In this document: positions 59,104-64,000 of the stretch, one piece after another | Position numbering within the stretch: position 1 is the stretch's first letter | Layout: each line of letters starts with the position of its first letter | NCBI RefSeq assembly: GCF_000715505.1 | Contig: NZ_JHEH01000001.1 | Coordinates: 248,001-312,000, forward strand | Origin: Thioclava dalianensis | Lineage (GTDB): Bacteria; Pseudomonadota; Alphaproteobacteria; Rhodobacterales; Rhodobacteraceae | Length of the DNA stretch: 64,000 nucleotides | Reading direction: 5' to 3' | Notes under the pieces: generated by a model | What the model was told of the DNA's origin: nothing | Databases searched by the model: none | Seen by the model: the letters and a program-made list of their open reading frames with translations, nothing else | Program-made: the position numbers and the translations under genes

Positions 59104-60342
59104 TTACTCTTGCGCCCAGTCGGGCAGTTCGACGGCGGGCAGGACTTGCCCGGCACAGTCGCCAAATCCAATGCGGTAGCCATCGCCCTTGGCGGCCCCG
59201 CGCAATGTCAGCGTATCGCCATCCTCGACGAAGCTGCGGGTCTGACCATCGGGCAACTCCAGCGGCTCCTTGCCGCCCCAAGACAGCTCCAGCAGCGAGC
59301 CACGGCTGTCCTTGTCAGCCCCCGAGATCGTGCCCGACCCCAGCAGATCGCCCACCCGCATCGCACAGCCCGATGTCGTGTGATGGGCCAGTTGCTGGGC
59401 TGCAGAATAGTAGAGATAGGCGGTATCGGAGCGCGAAATCACGTATTCCGCGCCGCTTTTGGGGCGCAGCGCGACCTCCAGATCGATCTGGTAGTTCATC
59501 GGGCGGGGCTCGCGCAGATAAGGCAGCAGCGGGCGCTCACGCTCGGGCGTGCCCACGCGGAACGGCTCGAGCGCCGCGCGGGTCACGATCCAAGGGCTGA
59601 TCGTGGTCGCGGTGGCTTTCGCCTGAAACGGCCCGAGCGGCACATATTCCCACGCCTGAATATCGCGCGCCGACCAATCGTTGAGCAGCACATAGCCAAA
59701 GATCATCTCATCAGCCTGAGCCACCGAGACCATCCCCTGTGAGGGCTGGCCGACGATTGCGCCAAATTCCAGCTCGATATCGAAGCGCTGGGAGGGAGAA
59801 AAGCGCGGCAGATCCTCGTCCGGGCCTTTCACCTGACCCCAAGGCCGGGTCACGGGCGTGCCCGAGACCACCACCGACGAGGCACGGCCATTATAGCCGA
59901 TCGGGACCGACAACCAGTTCGCAGGCAGCGCGTTCTCCGCCCCGCGAAACATCGTGCCGACATTCGTTGCGTGGTGCTTTCCGGCATAGAAATCCGTGTA
60001 TTCGGCCACGCGAAACGGCATCAGCATGCGCGATTTGGACTGCGCGACCAGATGCGGCTCGACCGCTGCGCGATGGCCCTCGTCCGAGAGCAGCTCGGTC
60101 AGACGCGCACGCAGCTGCGCCCAGACCTGCGGCCCGGCCTCCATCACGCGGTTCCACGCAGGCTCGGCCAGAAGCGCCGGGTCGAGCCCGTGATCGACCG
60201 CGCCAAGATCGAGGATCATCGCGCCAATCGCCACCCCCATCCGGGCGCCGCGCCCGTCGTCGAAGACGCCGTAAGGCAGGTTCTGGATTGGGAAATCGGT
60301 GTCGCCATTGGCAGAAGACACCCAGCTTTTCATCTCGGTCAT
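59104..60342 (-). CDS. fahA: Fumarylacetoacetase
   Basis: This 412-residue protein hydrolyses fumarylacetoacetate to fumarate and acetoacetate, the last step of homogentisate degradation. Diagnostic motifs are [20 protein letters not shown] (catalytic His), [17 protein letters not shown] (metal-binding Glu) and [20 protein letters not shown]. The C terminus contains [20 protein letters not shown]. The ATG at 60342 overlaps the hmgA stop (ATGA). Confidence 0.96.
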   Translation of the reverse strand: MTEMKSWVSSANGDTDFPIQNLPYGVFDDGRGARMGVAIGAMILDLGAVDHGLDPALLAEPAWNRVMEAGPQVWAQLRARLTELLSDEGHRAAVEPHLVAQSKSRMLMPFRVAEYTDFYAGKHHATNVGTMFRGAENALPANWLSVPIGYNGRASSVVVSGTPVTRPWGQVKGPDEDLPRFSPSQRFDIELEFGAIVGQPSQGMVSVAQADEMIFGYVLLNDWSARDIQAWEYVPLGPFQAKATATTISPWIVTRAALEPFRVGTPERERPLLPYLREPRPMNYQIDLEVALRPKSGAEYVISRSDTAYLYYSAAQQLAHHTTSGCAMRVGDLLGSGTISGADKDSRGSLLELSWGGKEPLELPDGQTRSFVEDGDTLTLRGAAKGDGYRIGFGDCAGQVLPAVELPDWAQE

Positions 60343-61700
60343 TTGACCCCCGGTTTTCCGTCGAATTTCTTTTCGATGCTGTCCCAGCAATCGATGTAAT
60401 CGTCTTGCAGCGGCGCCTCATTGGCCGCGAAGGCGGTCAGATGCTGCGGGAAGCGCGTCTCGAACATGAACTGCATCGTGTTGTCTTGCAGCACCGGCAC
60501 CATCGGCTCGTTGCTCGCTTTCTCGAACGCCGCGCGGTCCGGCCCGTGGGGCAGCATCATGTTGTGAAGGCTCATGCCACCCGGCACGAAGCCCTTGGGC
60601 TTGGCGTCATAGATGCCGTAGATATTGCCCATCATCTCGGACATGATGTTCTTGTGATACCATGGCGGGCGGAAGGTGTGCTCGGCCACCATCCAACGCT
60701 CGCGGAACAGCACGAAATCGATATTGGCCGTCCCCTCCTGCCCAGAGGGTGCCGTGAGCACGGTGAAGATCGAGGGGTCGGGATGGTCAAACAGGATCGC
60801 GCCGACCGGGCTATAGGTGCGCAGATCGTATTTATAGGCGCAGTAATTGCCGTGCCATGCGACCACATCGAGCGGGGAATGATCGATGAAGGTCTCGTGG
60901 AACTGACCGCACCATTTGATCACGACCCGGCTTTTCGCGTCGCGATCCTCAAAAGCCGCCACCGGGCATTTGAAATCGCGTGGATTGGCCAGACAGTTCG
61001 CGCCAATCGGGCCGCGGCCCGGAAGGTCGAACTTCTGCCCGTAATTCTCGCAGACGAAACCGCGTGCGGGGCCCTCGAGCACTTCAACCCGGTAGACGAG
61101 CCCCCGCGGGAGGATCGCGATCTCTTTGGGCTCCAGATCAATCACGCCCAGTTCGGTGCAAAACCGCAACCGGCCCTCTTGCGGCACCACGAGCAATTCG
61201 CTGTCGGCGGAGTAGAAATACTCGTCCTGCATCGACTGCGTGACCAGATAGATGTGGCTCGCCATACCGATTTGCGTGTTCACATCGCCCGCCGTGGTGA
61301 TCGTGCGCATCCCCGTGATCCAGGTCTGGGCGGCTTCTGTGTGGGGCACGGGATCCCAGCGATACTGCCCAAGGCTGATCACGTCCGGGTCAATATTGGG
61401 CGCGGATTTCCAATAGGGCACATCGATCTTGGTAAAGCGCCCGGTATGTTTCACCGACGGACGGATGCGGTAGCACCAAGTCCGCTCGTTCTGGCCGCGC
61501 GGCGCGGTAAAGGCGGTGCCCGAAAGCTGCTCGGCATAAAGCCCATATTCGCATTTTTGCGGGCTGTTCTGGCCCTGCGGCAAGGCGCCGGGCAGCGCTT
61601 CGGTCTCAAAATCATTGCCGAAACCGGGCATGTAGCCTTCATGGGTACCGGTTGTATGACCGGCGCGGATCATCCCCTGCGGCAAGCTATGGTCCGTCAT
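60339..61700 (-). CDS. hmgA: Homogentisate 1,2-dioxygenase
   Basis: This 453-residue dioxygenase opens homogentisate to maleylacetoacetate. Typical segments are [20 protein letters not shown] near the N terminus, [17 protein letters not shown], and the iron-ligand region [20 protein letters not shown]. The ATG at 61700 has a GGAGGATTTCAG ribosome site. It is the first gene of a minus-strand operon and is divergent from marR-maiA, with two related palindromes in the shared promoter. Confidence 0.96.
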   Translation of the reverse strand: MTDHSLPQGMIRAGHTTGTHEGYMPGFGNDFETEALPGALPQGQNSPQKCEYGLYAEQLSGTAFTAPRGQNERTWCYRIRPSVKHTGRFTKIDVPYWKSAPNIDPDVISLGQYRWDPVPHTEAAQTWITGMRTITTAGDVNTQIGMASHIYLVTQSMQDEYFYSADSELLVVPQEGRLRFCTELGVIDLEPKEIAILPRGLVYRVEVLEGPARGFVCENYGQKFDLPGRGPIGANCLANPRDFKCPVAAFEDRDAKSRVVIKWCGQFHETFIDHSPLDVVAWHGNYCAYKYDLRTYSPVGAILFDHPDPSIFTVLTAPSGQEGTANIDFVLFRERWMVAEHTFRPPWYHKNIMSEMMGNIYGIYDAKPKGFVPGGMSLHNMMLPHGPDRAAFEKASNEPMVPVLQDNTMQFMFETRFPQHLTAFAANEAPLQDDYIDCWDSIEKKFDGKPGVK

Positions 61701-61756
61701 CTGAAATCCTCCGTCTCTGCGCCCGACTCCCCCGAGCACGCTTGGGAGTATATTTT

Positions 61757-61801
61757 GTTGCATTCGCAACGATGTCAAGATTTTTCGTTGCAAATGCAAC
61801 G
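61757..61801. promoter_or_regulatory. Twin candidate operators between hmgA and marR
   Basis: GTTGCATTCGCAAC (61757-61770) and CGTTGCAAATGCAACG (61786-61801) share GTTGC-N4-GCAAC arms. Their centres are 30 bp apart, about three helical turns, so two regulator dimers could bind on one face. They lie in the 153-bp divergent region between hmgA (start 61700) and marR (start 61854). Confidence 0.75.
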
Positions 61802-61853
61802 TGTTTCCTGTTCACATAGGAAAGGCCGCAGCGGATACCGATACATAAAAAAC

Positions 61854-62315
61854 ATGACACAAAACATTGAAATAGAAGTGAAACTTCCAGATTTTGAGCT
61901 GGATCTCTTTTTGCCCTACCTGCTGACAGAGGCGGCGGAGAAACTCAGTCACGATCTGGCAGCGATCTATCGGGACGCAGGCCTGAGCACGCCGCAATGG
62001 CGCGTGATGGTGCATCTGTCCTATTCGGGACAGGTCTCGGTGCGCGATATCGAACGGCGTGTCTCGATGGAAAAGTCCAAGGTCAGCCGGGCGGCGGCGC
62101 GCCTCGAGCTGGCGGGGCTTGTGGCCAAGCGCGGCGATCCCGACGATGGCCGCCTTGTGGCGCTGGGTCTGACCGAAGCGGGCCGCGCGCTGATGGCACA
62201 GCTGCTGCCGCGCGCCATCGATTACCAGCGCCAGCTTGAAGCCACGCTTGGCGCCGATCTGCCGCTCTTTCACAAAGCGCTGTCGCGATTGCTCAACAAA
62301 GAGGCCCCCGAATGA
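61854..62315 (+). CDS. MarR-family regulator of the homogentisate operon
   Basis: This 153-residue MarR protein starts MTQNIEIEVKLPDFELDLFL and contains the winged helix LSTPQWRVMVHLSYSGQVSV, DIERRVSMEKSKVSRAAARLE and the wing RGDPDDGRLVALGLTEAGRA. It is divergent from hmgA across twin palindromes and overlaps maiA by 4 bases, so it is most likely the local repressor responding to an aromatic intermediate. The ATG at 61854 is chosen because the longer open frame upstream runs antisense through the hmgA region. Confidence 0.9.
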   Translation: MTQNIEIEVKLPDFELDLFLPYLLTEAAEKLSHDLAAIYRDAGLSTPQWRVMVHLSYSGQVSVRDIERRVSMEKSKVSRAAARLELAGLVAKRGDPDDGRLVALGLTEAGRALMAQLLPRAIDYQRQLEATLGADLPLFHKALSRLLNKEAPE

Positions 62316-62929
62316 TACGGCTTTATGATTACTGGCGCTCCTCGGCGAGCTACCGGGTGCGCATCGCGCTGGGGCTGGCGGGGCTCACATGGGAAAGCGT
62401 GCCGATTGATCTGGTCGCAGGCGCGCAAAGCAGCCCCGAGCATCTCGCACGCAACCCGCAGGGTCTTGTGCCCGCGCTTGAGATCGACGGCCATCTGCTG
62501 ACCCAATCGCTGGCAATCCTCGAATATCTCGACACGACGCGCGGGCTGGGCCTGCAACCGCTCGATCCGCTCGCCCGCGCCCGTGCCCGCGCGATGGCAG
62601 ACGCGATTGCGATGGATATTCACCCGGTCTGCAACCTGCGCGTGGCGACATTCGCAACCGCCCAATCACAGGGCACGCTCACGATGAAGGACTGGATGCA
62701 GCATTTCATTGCGCCGGGCCTCGCAGCCCTTGAGACGATGGTCGAGAGCGAGGCCTATTGCTTTGGCACACGGCTGTCGCTGGCCGATCTGTGCCTTGTT
62801 CCGCAGATCTATAACGCGCGGCGCTGGGAGATCGATCTGGGCGCGATGCCGAAACTGACCCGGATCGCGGCGCATCTGGAAACCCTGCCCGCCTTTGCCG
62901 CCGCCCATCCCGAGCTTGCGCCGCATTAG
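62312..62929 (+). CDS. maiA: Maleylacetoacetate isomerase
   Basis: This 205-residue zeta-class glutathione S-transferase isomerises maleylacetoacetate to fumarylacetoacetate. The N-terminal motif YWRSSASYRVRIALGLAGLT holds the glutathione-activating Ser region, followed by NPQGLVPALEIDGHLLTQSL and ILEYLDTTRG. The C-terminal domain has the CFGTRLSLADLCLVPQIYN stretch. It is transcribed with the MarR gene and completes the set HmgA-MaiA-FahA. Confidence 0.95.
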   Translation: MIRLYDYWRSSASYRVRIALGLAGLTWESVPIDLVAGAQSSPEHLARNPQGLVPALEIDGHLLTQSLAILEYLDTTRGLGLQPLDPLARARARAMADAIAMDIHPVCNLRVATFATAQSQGTLTMKDWMQHFIAPGLAALETMVESEAYCFGTRLSLADLCLVPQIYNARRWEIDLGAMPKLTRIAAHLETLPAFAAAHPELAPH

Positions 62930-63056
62930 ATCGCGCGCGCCCACAGCGCGGCACACCTGTTTTCGCCTTGCGCGCAAGGCCCGTCCTCACTAGAAGGACG
63001 GCTGAAATTTCGAGAACTGGCCGCGATCCGGGCGGCGCCAAGAAAAAGGATATCCT

Positions 63057-64000
63057 ATGCAGGTCACCGAGACCCTCAATGACGGACTCAAGCGCGGTTA
63101 CGAGATCACCATCACCGCCAGCGAGCTCGACGATAAGGTCACTGCCAAGCTCACCGAAGCGCAGCCCGAAATCGAGATGAAGGGCTTCCGCAAGGGCAAG
63201 GTTCCGATGGCGATGCTGCGCAAGCAATTCGGCCCGCGTATCTTGGGCGAAGCGATGCAGGAATCGGTCGATGGCGCGATGAGCGAGCATTTCGAGTCGA
63301 CCGGCGACCGTCCCGCGATGCAGCCCAAGATCGAGATGAAGGGCGGCGAAGAGTGGAAAGAGGGTGACGACGTGGTCGTGACCGTCGAGTACGAAGCCCT
63401 GCCCGAGATCCCCGATGCCGATCTGTCGGATGTCACGCTGGAGCGTCTGGTTGTGAAAGCCGAGGACGCCGCGATCACCGAAGCGCTGGAAAGCCTTGCG
63501 GCCACCGCGAAAAACTTCGAGGCACGCGCCGAGGGTGCGAAATCCGAAAGCGGCGATCAGGTCGTGATCGATTTCGAAGGCTTCGTCGATGGCGAAGCGT
63601 TCGAAGGCGGCAAAGGCGAGGGCTACCCGCTCGAGCTGGGTTCGAACTCGTTCATCCCGGGCTTTGAAGAGCAGCTGATCGGCACCAAAGTGGGTGACGA
63701 TGTCGAGGTCAAGGTGACCTTCCCCGCTGAGTACGGCGCGGAGCATCTTGCGGGCAAAGAGGCGCTGTTCAAGTGCCATGTCCACGAAGTCAAAGAGCCC
63801 AAAGCCGCAGAGATCAGCGACGAGATGGCCAAGCAATTCGGCGCCGAGGACCTGTCGGGTCTGAAGGGTCAGATCGCAGAGCGTCTTGAAGCCGAGTACC
63901 AGGGTGCAGCGCGTCAGGTGATGAAGCGCGGCCTGCTCGACCAGCTCGACACCAAGGTGAAGTTCGACCTGCCGCCCTCGCTCGTCGAGGCCGAGGCCAA
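63057..64000 (+). CDS. tig: Trigger factor (partial)
   Basis: The first 314 residues of trigger factor, a ribosome-bound folding chaperone and prolyl isomerase, are present; the gene runs off the right edge. It opens [20 protein letters not shown]. The ribosome-docking signature is [20 protein letters not shown]. The FKBP-like domain starts near residue 160 ([20 protein letters not shown], then [20 protein letters not shown]). An AAGGATATCCT ribosome site precedes the ATG. About 125 bases separate it from maiA. Confidence 0.96.
   Translation, partial: MQVTETLNDGLKRGYEITITASELDDKVTAKLTEAQPEIEMKGFRKGKVPMAMLRKQFGPRILGEAMQESVDGAMSEHFESTGDRPAMQPKIEMKGGEEWKEGDDVVVTVEYEALPEIPDADLSDVTLERLVVKAEDAAITEALESLAATAKNFEARAEGAKSESGDQVVIDFEGFVDGEAFEGGKGEGYPLELGSNSFIPGFEEQLIGTKVGDDVEVKVTFPAEYGAEHLAGKEALFKCHVHEVKEPKAAEISDEMAKQFGAEDLSGLKGQIAERLEAEYQGAARQVMKRGLLDQLDTKVKFDLPPSLVEAEA

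Noticed and set aside
59739-62315. One 858-codon open frame on the plus strand running through the hmgA-fahA region into the MarR gene
   Set aside because: The upstream part is antisense to hmgA and fahA, which have full family motifs, and is arginine/proline-rich. Only the last 153 codons, from the ATG at 61854, match a real family.

Overview
The window is high-GC alphaproteobacterial DNA, most likely from the family Rhodobacteraceae. The evidence is a Rhodobacter-type gene transfer agent (GTA) cluster, the fabD-fabG-acpP-fabF-mltG block, BluB, glnB-glnA, and 4-base start/stop overlaps throughout. I cannot assign a genus from sequence reading alone.

Layout. (1) 1-9.7 kb, minus strand: GTA structural operon from terminase (gp1/gp2) to gp13, which runs off the left edge. 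gp10 is frameshifted near its 3' end by an 86-bp tandem duplication, and a terminator-like hairpin precedes gp1, so this GTA may be impaired or conditionally expressed. (2) 9.8-16.5 kb, minus: mltG, fabF, acpP, fabG and fabD, with a membrane diguanylate cyclase inserted between acpP and fabF. (3) 16.7-18.7 kb: a small glyoxalase-superfamily protein, a GNAT acetyltransferase and bluB. (4) 18.7-27.1 kb: an N-carbamoyl-amino-acid/allantoate-type amidohydrolase, a GntR regulator, a DUF1028 protein and a peptide-type ABC importer with a fused permease-ATPase. The two divergent promoters carry the same palindrome, TTATCATGATAA. (5) 27.3-31.8 kb: a GNAT protein, a small MITE-like element, glnB-glnA, an NnrD-type dehydratase and a Hint-domain protein.

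(6) 31.9-42.3 kb: an island-like segment. It begins at an intact tRNA-Leu(TAG) and ends at a decayed copy of that tRNA and its 3' flank. It holds a divergent LysR/DUF4865 pair and an eight-gene minus-strand catabolic run: a CysE-family acetyltransferase, a VOC protein, an M20 amidohydrolase, a LysR, a 3-hydroxyisobutyrate-type dehydrogenase, an aldehyde dehydrogenase and a DUF3100 transporter with a small membrane partner. (7) 42.6-45.4 kb: a cystine-type ABC importer (TcyJLN-like) and an Lrp/AsnC regulator.

(8) 45.5-62.9 kb: a double aromatic-acid catabolic region. hpaF-E-D-(aromatic amino acid decarboxylase)-G-H-I encode the homoprotocatechuate meta-cleavage pathway to pyruvate and succinic semialdehyde. 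hmgA-fahA-MBL-FAD hydroxylase-DUF2783 and divergent marR-maiA encode the homogentisate pathway to fumarate and acetoacetate. The FAD hydroxylase/DUF2783 pair resembles the MhaA/MhaB 3-hydroxyphenylacetate 6-hydroxylase, which would feed homogentisate. A TRAP transporter sits between the two pathways, and three MarR regulators lie next to palindromic operator candidates. (9) The right edge is the start of tig (trigger factor).
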